From positions 62,001 to 126,000 of the forward strand of contig NZ_JADKYP010000016.1 in assembly GCF_015354405.1 (NCBI RefSeq): a DNA stretch of 64,000 bases. Direction: 5' to 3'. The translations under genes and the position numbers were made by a program. Source of the stretch: Nocardia sp. BSTN01 (GTDB lineage Bacteria > Actinomycetota > Actinomycetes > Mycobacteriales > Mycobacteriaceae). The notes under the pieces are model-generated. The model saw nothing but the letters and a program-made list of their open reading frames with translations, did not search any database and was not told the origin of the DNA. Shown piece after piece: positions 35,678-44,037 of this stretch; positions within the stretch are counted from its first letter, which is position 1; every line of letters begins with the position of its first letter.

Positions 35678-37073
35678 GGCGGCCCTGTCGGCTCGCTTCG
35701 GCCGTTCGCGACCCGCCGGCTTCGATGGCGAACACGGTGACCAGCAGCGCCACCACCCACGCGAGCGCCGATCCGATCGCCAGCGTGTGGATGGCGCCGA
35801 CGAAGCGCGCCCCGGTCGGTGATCCGGCCACCGCACCGAATATCGCGACACCGCAAGCGGTTCCGACCTGCCGTGCGGTATTGGACACACCCGTCGCCAG
35901 CCCGGACCGGTCCGCCGGTGTGGCGCGGACCGTCGCCGCGACCACCGACGTCGTGATGAGGCCGGACCCGCAGCCGAGCACGGTGAAGCTCAGCAGCAGT
36001 CCGCTGCTTCCACCGCGGCCGTCGAGCGTCAGCAGCATCGCGGAACCGCAGGCCGCGAGGGCACAGCCGATCGCGATCGCCGGGCGCGGCCCGTACCGGG
36101 CGGTCAACCGCCCCGAGACCGGTGCCAGCAGCACGAGCGGCAGGGCCAGCGGCAGCACGCTGACGCCGGCCGCGACGGGGGAGCGGCCCAGCGTGTCCTG
36201 CAGATACAGCATGCCGATGAACAGGATGCCGTTGAAGATCAGGTTCATCATCAGGGCCACGACATTCGGGGCGAGAAATTCCTTGTGCCGCAACAGGTCC
36301 ACCGGCAGGAACGGATGCGTGCTGTGCCGCGCCGAGCCGTAGGCGCCCGCCAGAGCGCCCACCGCGACCACCACCGCGATGCCGACGACCGCCGTCGCCG
36401 CGTGGTGGCCCGCGGAAATGATGGCGAACACCAGCGCACTCAGGCCGAGGACGAACCCGGCCAGCCCCGGCACATCGATACGCCCGCCACGCCGTGCTGG
36501 TGTGGTCGGTACCACGGCCCGCGCCGCGACGGTCGCCGCGATCGTCAGCGGCACCGCGATCCAGAACACCGGCCGCCACCCGAAGCGGTCCACGAGAATT
36601 CCGCCGGCCAATGGCCCCGCCGGCAGTGCCAGCGAGGAGACCGCCGCCCAGGTACCCAATGCCTTCGCCTGTCGGGCCCGATCCGGGAAGGCGTCCACGA
36701 TGACGGCCATGGTGCTGGGCAACAGCAGCGCGCCGCCCACGCCTTGGACGACCCGCGCCGCGATCAGCACGCCGATCGCCGGAGCCAGTGCGCAGGCCAG
36801 CGACGCCAGCCCGAAGACCGCGAATCCGGCCAGCAGCATCCGGCGATGACCGGTCCGATCGCCGACGGTCCCCGCCGCCAGCAGCAGTCCCGCGATCGCG
36901 ATCACATATCCGTCCACCACCCACTGCAGCGATGCGACGTCCGTATGCAGACCACGCCCGATCGCAGGCAGTGCGACATTCACGATGGTCACATCCAGCA
37001 ACACCAGAAACATCCCGGCGCACATCACCGTGAGGATGACGGCCGGATTGCGCACCTGTGGAGTCGAAGTCAT
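35655..37073 (-). CDS. DHA2-family (EmrB/QacA-type) MFS drug exporter
   Basis: About 472 aa with 14 predicted membrane segments. Family signatures are LDVTIVNVALPAIGRGL (motif D1), DGYVIAIAGLLLAAGTVGDRTGHRR (motif A), and ARVVQGVGGALLLPSTMAVI (motif C). Drug/proton antiport is the family role; substrate unknown. I start at ATG 37073 (MTSTPQVRN). CACACT, a weak -10, lies 6 nt before it. The divergent ArsR-type gene ~500 bp away could be its regulator. Confidence 0.9.
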   Translation of the reverse strand: MTSTPQVRNPAVILTVMCAGMFLVLLDVTIVNVALPAIGRGLHTDVASLQWVVDGYVIAIAGLLLAAGTVGDRTGHRRMLLAGFAVFGLASLACALAPAIGVLIAARVVQGVGGALLLPSTMAVIVDAFPDRARQAKALGTWAAVSSLALPAGPLAGGILVDRFGWRPVFWIAVPLTIAATVAARAVVPTTPARRGGRIDVPGLAGFVLGLSALVFAIISAGHHAATAVVGIAVVVAVGALAGAYGSARHSTHPFLPVDLLRHKEFLAPNVVALMMNLIFNGILFIGMLYLQDTLGRSPVAAGVSVLPLALPLVLLAPVSGRLTARYGPRPAIAIGCALAACGSAMLLTLDGRGGSSGLLLSFTVLGCGSGLITTSVVAATVRATPADRSGLATGVSNTARQVGTACGVAIFGAVAGSPTGARFVGAIHTLAIGSALAWVVALLVTVFAIEAGGSRTAEASRQGRLTEPARR

Positions 37074-37193
37074 ATCCGCAGTGTGGGTGCGGAACCTTTC
37101 GGCCCGGACCGAAGTATCGGCGACGGAGCGGCTCGTGACGACGAACATCCATCTCCCGCCGCTTCTTTCGCTCTTCGCCCGTGGCGGCGCGAG

Positions 37194-37442
37194 TCAGGTC
37201 CGGCGGCGGAACCATCGCCGGCGGCGACTCCGGCGATACACGACAGCGGTGACCCGTGCGCCCAGGGAGTCGGTGACGTGGAAGTACTCACCACCCAGGT
37301 CGGCGGCGGCGTACGCGATCTCGTCGATCGAGCCGTGGATGTCGCCGGCGCCGAACGCGCTCAGCGTCATCTCGACCGTTCCGATCGGGTCGAATCCCTC
37401 GGTCGGTGGCGCATCCAGTTCCTCCGCACGCACACGCACCAC
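37194..37442 (-). CDS. Small hypothetical protein, possible DUF1471/YhcN-like fold
   Basis: 82 aa. The core PIGTVEMTLSAFGAGDIHGS plus IDEIAYAAADLGGEYFHVTD and TAVVYRR has the strand-helix-strand pattern of small BhsA/YhcN-type domains (IGTIxVSG ... AKYYHI ... AxVYK). No signal peptide, and a very basic tail. It may be a real gene because codon usage fits its neighbours and it fills the gap between two divergent genes. The start (GTG 37442 or 37439) lacks a clear SD at proper distance. Function unknown. Confidence 0.45.
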   Translation of the reverse strand: MVRVRAEELDAPPTEGFDPIGTVEMTLSAFGAGDIHGSIDEIAYAAADLGGEYFHVTDSLGARVTAVVYRRSRRRRWFRRRT

Positions 37443-37576
37443 CTCAATGTCGGCCGAACCAGGACGGTAGTCAAGGTCGCGAAGCCGGGTCGCGCACCGG
37501 TCGGCGGATGTCGCCGCGTCCTGCGGGCGACGACGGTTCGGTGGGCACCGAAGTGTTGTCGCGGCAGACTCGGATC

Positions 37577-38344
37577 ATGACCGATCGCCGACCTCTCTAC
37601 GGATATGCCGATATCGCCGCCGTCGGCGCCCTGCTGGCCGACGCGACCCGGGCGCGCATGATGATCGGCCTGGCGGACGGTCGCGCGCTGCCCGCGTCGG
37701 TACTGGCCGCGGAATCCGGGGTCGCGGCATCCACAGCCAGTGAACATCTGGCGCGGTTGGTCGAGGGCGGGCTGCTGACCGTCGAGCGATCCGGCCGGCA
37801 CCGGTACTACCGCATCGCGAATTCGCGGGTCGGCGCCGCGATCGAAGCGCTGGCCGTGCTGGCGCCGACGCGGCCCGTGCGCTCCCTGCGCGAATCCACC
37901 CGCGCGGCGGCGCTGCGCCGGGCCCGCAGCTGCTACGACCACCTGGCCGGTCGGCTGGGCGTCGCGGTCACCGAGGCGCTGCTCGATCGGCAGGCCTTGA
38001 CCCGGACCGACGGTGTCGCGGGAACCGCACGCGCACAGGGAGATCCGATCTCCGCGCCGATGACGGACCACCCGTACCGCCTGGGCCCGAATGCCGAGCC
38101 CCTGTTCGCCGAGCTGGGCGTGGATCTCGACGCCGCCCGTGGCCGGCGCCGCCCGCTGCTGCGTTTCTGCGTCGACTGGAGCGAGCAACGCCATCATCTG
38201 AGCGGCGCGCTCGGCGCCGCGGTCCTGACCCGCATGGAAACCGCGGGCTGGGTGGAACGCCCCGGCACCCGCCGCACGCTGCGGTTGACCGACAGCGGAG
38301 CGCGGGTGCTCGACCGGGTGCTGGGTGTCGACCTCGCCGGCTAG
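37577..38344 (+). CDS. ArsR-type winged-helix transcriptional regulator
   Basis: 255 aa. The N-terminal winged helix is clear: AVGALLADATRARMMIGLAD, then LPASVLAAESGVAASTASEH, then LARLVEGGLLTVERSGRHRYYRI. The C-terminal ~150 residues are a second helical domain with SEQRHHLSGALGAAVLTRME and GWVERPGTRRTLRLT. No Cys pair for metal sensing is seen, so the ligand is unknown. ATG 37577 is chosen because homology starts there; CAGACT sits 6 nt upstream as a weak leaderless -10. It probably controls itself or the DHA2 exporter. Confidence 0.88.
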   Translation: MTDRRPLYGYADIAAVGALLADATRARMMIGLADGRALPASVLAAESGVAASTASEHLARLVEGGLLTVERSGRHRYYRIANSRVGAAIEALAVLAPTRPVRSLRESTRAAALRRARSCYDHLAGRLGVAVTEALLDRQALTRTDGVAGTARAQGDPISAPMTDHPYRLGPNAEPLFAELGVDLDAARGRRRPLLRFCVDWSEQRHHLSGALGAAVLTRMETAGWVERPGTRRTLRLTDSGARVLDRVLGVDLAG

Positions 38345-38356
38345 CCCGGACCGGCT

Positions 38357-38815
38357 TCAGCCGTGCTCGACCGCGATCTTCATCCGGTTGAGCGTGGTGG
38401 CCATGTCGTTGTGGTTGCGCCGGCCGCGCGCCCAGCCGAGCGCCGTCCAGTAGAGCCGCAACGGCGCGATCGCCGCCAGTTCGAACGATTCGGTGACATC
38501 GGTGCCCCCGTCGCGCGCCTCGAGCCGGTAACTCCACCTGTTGATACTCATTCCCCCGGGGCCCAGGACGGTGAAGGCGAATTCGCGGTCGGGCTCGCAC
38601 ACCTCGACCCGGCAGGTGGTCCAGTACACCGGCCCCACCTGGTTGCGCCGCACATGCCCCCGGAACTTCGCCCCCACCGCGGGGCCCGTTGCCCCGCCGA
38701 CCCATCGGGCCTCGAACGTCTCCGGACTGAACTCGCCGATCCGGGTGACATCGCTGACCAGCGCCCACACCTGCGCCGGCGACGCCGCCATATGGACGGT
38801 TACCGAATCGCGCAC
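38357..38815 (-). CDS. SRPBCC (START-like) family protein
   Basis: 152 aa. The fold is recognised from RDSVTVHMAASPAQVWALVS, DVTRIGEFSPETFEARWVGG, FRGHVRRNQVGPVYWTTCRV and the long C-terminal helix. Such proteins bind hydrophobic ligands (polyketides, lipids) or act as cyclases/carriers; the ligand is unknown. GTG 38815 has an excellent AAGGAGGG five bases upstream; an ATG at 38820 is out of frame. It is the last chromosomal gene before the tRNA remnant. Confidence 0.88.
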   Translation of the reverse strand: MRDSVTVHMAASPAQVWALVSDVTRIGEFSPETFEARWVGGATGPAVGAKFRGHVRRNQVGPVYWTTCRVEVCEPDREFAFTVLGPGGMSINRWSYRLEARDGGTDVTESFELAAIAPLRLYWTALGWARGRRNHNDMATTLNRMKIAVEHG

Positions 38816-38904
38816 GACATCCCTCCTTGTCGCTCGGCTTGTTGTTCGACCGTATCCCAGTCGAGGGGCGGCGGACGCGTTCGTTTCGGGTCCGGATACA
38901 AGAA

Positions 38905-38926
38905 AGCCCCGGTCGAAACCGGGGCT
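38905..38926 (-). terminator. Rho-independent terminator of the disrupted tRNA gene
   Basis: AGCCCCGGT-TTCG-ACCGGGGCT on the minus strand, a perfect 9-bp stem with a UUCG-type loop, followed by TTTCTTGT. It lies 14 bp after the tRNA 3' end, in the right orientation. Confidence 0.8.
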
Positions 38927-38940
38927 GACCTGTTCTTCGT

Positions 38941-38968
38941 TGGTGCGCGATACTGGGATTGAACCAGT
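38941..38968 (-). other. 3' end of a tRNA (probably tRNA-Val), attachment site of the integrated element
   Basis: On the minus strand ACTGG-TTCAATC-CCAGT forms a complete T-arm, followed by ATCGCGC, discriminator A and encoded CCA. Upstream, where the variable loop and anticodon arm should be, the sequence does not fold into a tRNA. No GCGCGAT 5' acceptor strand is present. From memory the T-arm and acceptor match actinobacterial tRNA-Val(GAC). This is the classic footprint of a tyrosine integrase using a tRNA 3' end as core site; the intact tRNA should be rebuilt at the other end of the element, outside the window. Confidence 0.8.
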
Positions 38969-39083
38969 TCTAAGCCTACTGTCGGGAAAGTCCCTTGCTT
39001 GCGCAAATAGTGTTCTGACCTGCGCGTACAGTGGATGTGTAAGCAGGCAGCTGTGGACAGATTCGGACACAGAGTGCCACATC

Positions 39084-39105
39084 TCAGTTCACGTTCAGTT
39101 CACGA
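39084..39105 (+). repeat. Tandem 11-bp repeats next to int, probable integrase arm sites
   Basis: TCAGTTCACGT directly followed by TCAGTTCACGA, ending 15 bp before the integrase start and ~115 bp from the att core. The palindrome TTGCGCAA (38999-39006) lies between them and the core. Position and spacing fit arm-type binding sites. Confidence 0.55.
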
Positions 39106-39120
39106 AACAGGCGATTCCCG

Positions 39121-40275
39121 ATGGCACGTGGCGAGGGCAGGAAAACCAGGCAGACCGGAACGTTCGGCACGGTGCAGAAATTGCCCAGCGGACGTTTCAG
39201 GGCGCTGTACTACGGCCCGGACGGCGACGGCAAGCGGTACAAGGCACCGACCACATTCCTCACCAAGCAGGACGCGCGCGGCTGGCTGGCGATGCAACAG
39301 GCCGACATCATCCGCAAGGTATGGCAGCCGCCGCAGGCACCGGATCGTAAGCGCGTGACCTGCCGCGAGTACGCCGAGCAGTGGCTCAAGCACCGGCCGC
39401 TCAAGACGCGCACCCGCGAGCACTACCGGCGGCTGCTGGACAAGAACATCCTGCCGATGCTGGGAGAGCAGCTGCTGGGTTCGATCACCGCCGACGACAT
39501 CCGTGACTGGCACGCCGTGACCCTGACCGACCGGCCGACCATGCGCAGCCATGCCTACGGGCTAGTGCGGGCCATCCTGGGAAGCGCCGCGAGTGAGGGA
39601 AAGATCGGCGCGAACCCATGCCATATCCGGGGTGCCGGAAGCGCCAAGCGCGTGGTGAAGATTCGCCCCGCCACGTTGCCGGAGCTGGAGACGATCACCG
39701 CCGCGATGCCCGAACGCTATCGGGCGATGGTGCTGCTGGCGGCGTGGTGCGCATTGCGGTTCGGGGAGCTGACCGAGTTGCGGCGCAGCGATATTCGCCT
39801 CGAATCGAAGCAGAAGAAGCGGAAGACGGTGTGGTCCGGGGAGATTCGCCTATATCGCGGGGTGGTGCGCACCGACGACGGGTTCGAGGTCACGACACCG
39901 AAGTCGCAGGCCGGTAGCCGGGACGTGGCCATTCCACCGCATCTGTGCCCGATCGTCGCCGCGCATCTGGACGACCATGTGGGGACCGAGCCCGACGCAC
40001 TCCTGTTTCCGGCGGTGCATGGTCAGCCCCTGGCCCCGGCGACTTTCTACCGCTGGTGGTACCCCGCGCGGGAGGCGGCCGGGCGCGGTGACCTGCGATT
40101 CCATGACCTGAGGCATACGTCGGCGACCCTGGCCGCTGCGACCGGGGCGACGCTGGCCGAGTTGATGAATCGCCTGGGGCACAGCACATCCGCTGCCGCG
40201 CTGCGGTATCAGCACGTAGCCAAAGGGCGGGACGCCGAAATCGCGGCGCTGTTGTCGAAGATCGCCACGAAATAA
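39121..40275 (+). CDS. int: Tyrosine-type site-specific integrase
   Basis: 384 aa. An AP2-like arm-binding N-terminus (GTFGTVQKLPSGRFRALYYG, PTTFLTKQDARGWLAMQ) is followed by a SAM-like core-binding domain (TCREYAEQWLKHRPLKTRT). In the catalytic domain the first Arg is in AWCALRFGELTELRRSDI, HDLRHTSATLAAATG gives His-x-x-Arg, and LGHSTSAAALRYQHV gives His and the nucleophile Tyr. It inserts the element into the tRNA 3' end 150 bp upstream. The architecture is that of mycobacterial prophage/satellite integrases such as phiRv2. It points away from the att site. Confidence 0.95.
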   Translation: MARGEGRKTRQTGTFGTVQKLPSGRFRALYYGPDGDGKRYKAPTTFLTKQDARGWLAMQQADIIRKVWQPPQAPDRKRVTCREYAEQWLKHRPLKTRTREHYRRLLDKNILPMLGEQLLGSITADDIRDWHAVTLTDRPTMRSHAYGLVRAILGSAASEGKIGANPCHIRGAGSAKRVVKIRPATLPELETITAAMPERYRAMVLLAAWCALRFGELTELRRSDIRLESKQKKRKTVWSGEIRLYRGVVRTDDGFEVTTPKSQAGSRDVAIPPHLCPIVAAHLDDHVGTEPDALLFPAVHGQPLAPATFYRWWYPAREAAGRGDLRFHDLRHTSATLAAATGATLAELMNRLGHSTSAAALRYQHVAKGRDAEIAALLSKIATK

Positions 40276-40515
40276 ATCTCCTTGGGGGGCGTCGACTCTC
40301 TCATTTCTTGTCTGCGCTCATCGTTTTCTGCAAATTGTGATGGCGTAGAGGCAATTTCACCCGACACGGCACATCGCATGGTGTGACTGCTGTGAACCGC
40401 TGAGATTATTGAGTTCTGAGGGCGCTGTGTTCTCGGGCACCTGTTTCCGCTCCTGCTGCAGCATCTGACCGGTCACGTCCGTGACTATTCGGAGTTAAAA
40501 GCAGGGAGCAAAACA
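40276..40515. other. 240-bp AT-richer control region between int and xis
   Basis: No coding frame is convincing. The stretch is visibly less GC-rich than its surroundings and precedes the xis-HNH-primase operon, so it probably holds the lytic/excision promoter and operators. I could not assign boxes with confidence. Confidence 0.4.
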
Positions 40516-40719
40516 ATGGCGAAGCAGACAGTAGTAACCGCGCCGGAGTACACAGATCTTCAGGGTGCAGCGACGATCCTCAGTTGCGACGAGCGCACGA
40601 TTCGCCGTCTCATCGCCGACGGAAAACTGAAGGCGTACAAGCTCGGAACCAAGGCCGTTCGGATTCGGCTGACCGACCTGGGCGCTGTCCTACGACCTTT
40701 CGGCGGCGGTGTCGCATGA
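40516..40719 (+). CDS. xis: Excisionase-type helix-turn-helix protein
   Basis: 67 aa. MerR/AlpA-like winged HTH: EYTDLQGAATILSCDERTIR, RLIADGKLKAYKLGTKAVRI, then RLTDLGAVLRP. This matches the excisionase/DNA-binding family that bends DNA at att sites or acts as a transcription factor. ATG 40516 follows AGCAGGGAG. The stop overlaps the start of the HNH gene (ATGA). Context with int suggests excision control. Confidence 0.8.
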   Translation: MAKQTVVTAPEYTDLQGAATILSCDERTIRRLIADGKLKAYKLGTKAVRIRLTDLGAVLRPFGGGVA

Positions 40720-41270
40720 GGTGCAGGCCGATTCCTGCTGGGCTGTTCACACGCGGAGATATCCACGCCAATGTTGTTGTCTCCGAGACACCGAATCCTG
40801 TTGTCGGGACCCCGTGTTGGGTGTGGCAGGGACGGAGAAGCTCCAAAGGCTACGGGTATATCGACCGCAAAGGGCAGGGCTTCCGTGCCCATCGGGTGTC
40901 GTACACGGTGTTTCGCGGGCAAATTCCCGGAGGGCTTGTGCTGGACCATCTTTGCCGAAATACATCGTGCGTGAAACCTGAGCATTTGGAGGCGGTCACG
41001 AATCGCATCAACCTCAAGCGAGGTGTCGGTTTGACCGCCGAGAGAGTCCGCGCGAGAGATTCGGGCCGCTGCATAAACGGCCACGTCTTGGCCAACGTTG
41101 GATTGTATAGAGACGGGCGCTATCTCAAGTACGCTGAATGCAACCGGAGCCGAAGCCGCGAACGGCTGTCGAATCCCGAAGTCAGGGCGAAGAAGCGTGA
41201 GCGCGACCGCGAACGGTACGGCGCGAAAAAGAAAGCCGCACAGCACGCCGAAGGCGGCGGTACCGGATGA
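40716..41270 (+). CDS. HNH endonuclease
   Basis: 184 aa. The HNH core is GTPCWVWQGRRSSKGYGYID, AHRVSYTVFRGQIPGGLVLD, and HLCRNTSCVKPEHLEAVTNR with the conserved His, Asn and His. The C-terminal third is highly basic (SRERLSNPEVRAKKRERDRE), likely DNA-binding. Such small HNH enzymes in phages and satellites work in packaging or homing. ATG 40716 overlaps the xis stop, and its own stop overlaps the next start; the four genes form one coupled operon. Confidence 0.85.
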   Translation: MRCRPIPAGLFTRGDIHANVVVSETPNPVVGTPCWVWQGRRSSKGYGYIDRKGQGFRAHRVSYTVFRGQIPGGLVLDHLCRNTSCVKPEHLEAVTNRINLKRGVGLTAERVRARDSGRCINGHVLANVGLYRDGRYLKYAECNRSRSRERLSNPEVRAKKRERDRERYGAKKKAAQHAEGGGTG

Positions 41271-41575
41271 GCCCGAAGAAAGCCCCCGGCGTGACCAATA
41301 GCACCGGGGGCAATACCAACACCAGAGAGATTCGGTTCGGCGTCTGCAAGCCTACTCGAGTCTCTCGACACCGACACAACAGGCGCAGAAACCGTGACCG
41401 CGAGTTCTTTGCCCGCTATCCCGATGCCACGGAATACACCCGCGCGCTGACTGCTGCTGAACGGGCTTTCCTGACGGCAGCGCTCGGTGTGGGCGTGCTC
41501 GGAACGCTGACGGTCAGCCGTGACGGGCGGCGCGTTTTCTCCGGCTCGTTTTCGCTGGGCGGTGGCCGCGAATGA
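41267..41575 (+). CDS. Hypothetical protein in the element's replication operon
   Basis: 102 aa, no family recognised. The N-terminal 50 residues are very basic (VSRHRHNRRRNRDREFFARY); the C-terminal half has a hydrophobic helix and strand (TAAERAFLTAALGVGVLGTL, VSRDGRRVFSGSF). The reading frame is supported by ATGA overlaps at both ends with HNH and primase genes. Probably a small DNA-binding accessory protein; this is inference. Confidence 0.65.
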   Translation: MSPKKAPGVTNSTGGNTNTREIRFGVCKPTRVSRHRHNRRRNRDREFFARYPDATEYTRALTAAERAFLTAALGVGVLGTLTVSRDGRRVFSGSFSLGGGRE

Positions 41576-43596
41576 GCGAAGACGACCTGACGATCGCGCG
41601 AAAGCTGATCGAGCACGGCATCCCGGTTTTCGTCGCTCCCAAGGCAACCAACGCCGAGGGCAATTGGGACCCGGACGGAGGCACCGGCAACTGCGGATAC
41701 CGGCTGCCGACCGCATGGCAGCACACGAAGCCCGACCCGGCGGTGCTCGACACCTACCGCGACGGCGACGCACTGGGCATGGTCTGTGGTCATGGCCTGG
41801 ATGGGCTGGATTGGGACACGCGCCATGGTGGCGATGTCACCCGCGACGGAATGCTCAGCGCCGGAGTATGGCCGACCACGTATGGCACGGCAGCGACCCC
41901 GAGCGGCGGTGGTCATGATCTGGTCGCAGCACTTGGTGTGCGTAGCCGCGACGGCATCAGCAACGGACTGGATGTCAAGGCGGGCGTGGACGGTGCGGGC
42001 TGCGGTTTCCTGTTCATCGCGCCGACGCGGAAGAAGTCGAAGGTGGACGGCGAAATCCGTGCCTACCAATGGACTACGCGGCCGGATCTGGACAGGCTGG
42101 CCGAGGACGGCCCCACCGACGACTCGGGCGCGCACATCGCGGAGATGGTCGGCACCGCCCGCGTGGGCGACGCCGCACCCGAAGATGAATCACCCGGTGA
42201 GCATGATGTCGAATACGCCGACCTGACCGAGAACCAGCGCGCGCGCGTGGACAGCTATATCGAAAGCACGCGGGAGAGGATCGGCAAGGAACTGCGCGAG
42301 TTGCAGGACTGGACGCCGGGCCAGCGCGACGCGAAAGGCAATGGCTGGCAGAAGATCACCGCCGACGCGGCGTGGCGGCTGGGGCAACTCGCCCGTGAGC
42401 ACTGGAACACGCTGACCGAGGCGGAGGCGCGAAAGGTGCTGGTGGAGAAGGCACCGCGCGACCCCGGCTTCGACCTGCCGAAGATCGGAAAGATCTGGGA
42501 GGCACAGTGGCGGCGCAGGCCACTGGAGGGGCTGCCCCCGGATCTGCGCGAGCGGACCACCACCGAAGACGAGCCGGCGGCTGGGGTTGACACGACTATG
42601 TCAACGGATACGGCAGTGACGGAGCCGGTTTCACCGTGGGGCAAGGTCGATCTGGCCGAAGTCCTCGCCGACGACTACGAGCCGCCCCGCGCGACGATAC
42701 TGCGCCGATCCGACGACATCGGGCTGATCTATCCGGGCAAGGCGCATTCGTTCATCGGCGAATCGGAAGTAGGGAAGTCCTGGATCGCGCTACAGGCGGT
42801 CGCCGAACAGATCGCACTCGGTGAGCGGGTTCTCTACCTCGACTACGAGACGGACGCCGCCGAGATCACCGGGCGACTGCGCGCGATGGGTGTGCCCAAG
42901 GGCGACCTACTGCGATACCTCGACTATCGACAGCCGGAGATGCCACCCACCGCGAACGACACAGCCACGCTGACCGGCTACGCGCTGGCGGTAATCGACG
43001 GTGTGACCGCATGTCTGAGCACATTCGGCTTCAAGGGCGATTCCAACGACGACGTCGCGATCTGGACCGAGAGACTGCTGAAACCCGTCGCGCGAAACAG
43101 CGCGGCCGTGGTGTCCACCGATCATGTGACCAAGGCGAAGGATACGCGCGGGAACTACGCGATCGGTGCGCAGTCCAAGCGCGCACTGGCCGATGTGTGC
43201 TACCTCGTCAGCTCCGACGATCCTCCTTTTGCGCGGGGGCGGACCAGCGTCCTGCGACTGGAGATCAGCAAGGACCGGCCAGGGTATGTGCGCGGCGCGA
43301 GTCCGGCAGGCAGGGCAGGCGAGAGGCAGATTGCCGCGCGGGTGGTACTCGACTCCGACGCGGATACCCACCAGGTCACCGTGAAGGTCGAAGCGCCGAC
43401 GCTGCAACAGCAGATCGACGCGGAACAGCAAATGGCGAACGAACTCGACCGGCTGGGCTGTCCGGTGTTTGGCCGAGACAAGACCATCGCGTGGATGAAA
43501 GACAACGGCATGCCGACACGGAGCGCCGCATTCATGACCCGCGTGGTCGGGATACGGAATGCGAAGGCCCAGACCACCGTATTGGACGACGAATGA
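41572..43596 (+). CDS. Bifunctional primase-polymerase / RepA-type AAA ATPase
   Basis: 674 aa. The N-terminal ~170 residues are a prim-pol domain: GIPVFVAPKA, GYRLPTAWQHTKPDPAVLDT, GLDGLDWDTRHGGD with the catalytic Asp pair, and GHDLVAALGV. The C-terminal half is a RecA/RepA-like ATPase: GKAHSFIGESEVGKSWIALQ (Walker A near residue 396), VLYLDYETDAAEI, YALAVIDGVTACL (Walker B), and STDHVTKAKDTRGNYAIGAQ. It is likely the replication initiator-helicase-primase of the element, as in mycobacterial phiRv-type elements and PICIs. It ends in an ATGA overlap with a small gene that contains candidate iterons. Confidence 0.88.
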   Translation: MSEDDLTIARKLIEHGIPVFVAPKATNAEGNWDPDGGTGNCGYRLPTAWQHTKPDPAVLDTYRDGDALGMVCGHGLDGLDWDTRHGGDVTRDGMLSAGVWPTTYGTAATPSGGGHDLVAALGVRSRDGISNGLDVKAGVDGAGCGFLFIAPTRKKSKVDGEIRAYQWTTRPDLDRLAEDGPTDDSGAHIAEMVGTARVGDAAPEDESPGEHDVEYADLTENQRARVDSYIESTRERIGKELRELQDWTPGQRDAKGNGWQKITADAAWRLGQLAREHWNTLTEAEARKVLVEKAPRDPGFDLPKIGKIWEAQWRRRPLEGLPPDLRERTTTEDEPAAGVDTTMSTDTAVTEPVSPWGKVDLAEVLADDYEPPRATILRRSDDIGLIYPGKAHSFIGESEVGKSWIALQAVAEQIALGERVLYLDYETDAAEITGRLRAMGVPKGDLLRYLDYRQPEMPPTANDTATLTGYALAVIDGVTACLSTFGFKGDSNDDVAIWTERLLKPVARNSAAVVSTDHVTKAKDTRGNYAIGAQSKRALADVCYLVSSDDPPFARGRTSVLRLEISKDRPGYVRGASPAGRAGERQIAARVVLDSDADTHQVTVKVEAPTLQQQIDAEQQMANELDRLGCPVFGRDKTIAWMKDNGMPTRSAAFMTRVVGIRNAKAQTTVLDDE

Positions 43597-43982
43597 CCTG
43601 TTCCCGGACAAGATCGCAAACCACGGGGCTCAGAACAGGTCTCGGAACAGGTTTTCCGACCCTGCAACTGTTCTGGGTGTTCGGAACAGGTCACCACGTT
43701 TCGCAGCTCGGAGCTGTTCGGAACAGGTTTGGAACTACCCGGAACAGCAGGCTTTACGCGAGACCTGTTCCGAAAGCCCCCCTGTCTCTCTTAGGACAGG
43801 GGCGGCGGACAGGGCGCAGCCTCGACGGCACTTCACACCGCACCTATCAACTGGCGGGCACATCCGCTACCGCCGGACGGACGCCTTCCGCCCGCGCTTT
43901 GAAGTCTCAACACAAGGTCGCGATCAGCTATGGGTCCATCGCCGAGCATCTCATCGGCGACGAACCCGACCAGCCTCCCTAG
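43593..43982 (+). CDS. Hypothetical protein overlapping the iteron cluster
   Basis: 129 aa. ATG 43593 overlaps the primase stop (ATGA), which supports the frame. The N-terminal half is low-complexity (GLRTGLGTGF...) because it reads through GGAACAG repeats. The C-terminal end (HKVAISYGSIAEHLIGDEPD) looks more like a folded protein. No family recognised. It may be a genuine small gene, or a frame opened by repeats; a competing frame is less convincing. Confidence 0.45.
   Translation: MTCSRTRSQTTGLRTGLGTGFPTLQLFWVFGTGHHVSQLGAVRNRFGTTRNSRLYARPVPKAPLSLLGQGRRTGRSLDGTSHRTYQLAGTSATAGRTPSARALKSQHKVAISYGSIAEHLIGDEPDQPP
43596..43771. repeat. Iteron-like cluster of GGAACAG(GT) motifs
   Basis: Nine copies of (G)GAACAG or its complement in 176 bp: 43596-43604 (ACCTGTTCC), 43633-43640, 43644-43652, 43668-43673 (CTGTTC), 43683-43691, 43714-43719 (CTGTTC) directly abutting 43720-43728 (GGAACAGGT), 43741-43747, 43763-43771 (ACCTGTTCC). 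The density directly downstream of the primase/ATPase gene points to an origin or initiator-binding region. Confidence 0.7.
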
Positions 43983-43989
43983 GAATGAC

Positions 43990-44009
43990 GAATGCGCGAA
44001 AGCGCGTTC
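43990..44009. terminator. Hairpin with GAAA tetraloop between convergent operons
   Basis: GAATGCGC-GAAA-GCGCGTTC is an 8-bp stem (one G-T pair) with a GNRA loop, between the end of the replication operon and the end of the defence operon. Likely bidirectional terminator. Confidence 0.55.
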
Positions 44010-44037
44010 ATAATCAGTCTCCGCAGCCCGTGCCGGC

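Noticed and set aside
38941-39020. Complete tRNA gene at the integration point
   Set aside because: Only the T-arm, acceptor 3' strand and CCA fold; no D-arm, anticodon arm or 5' acceptor strand is present.
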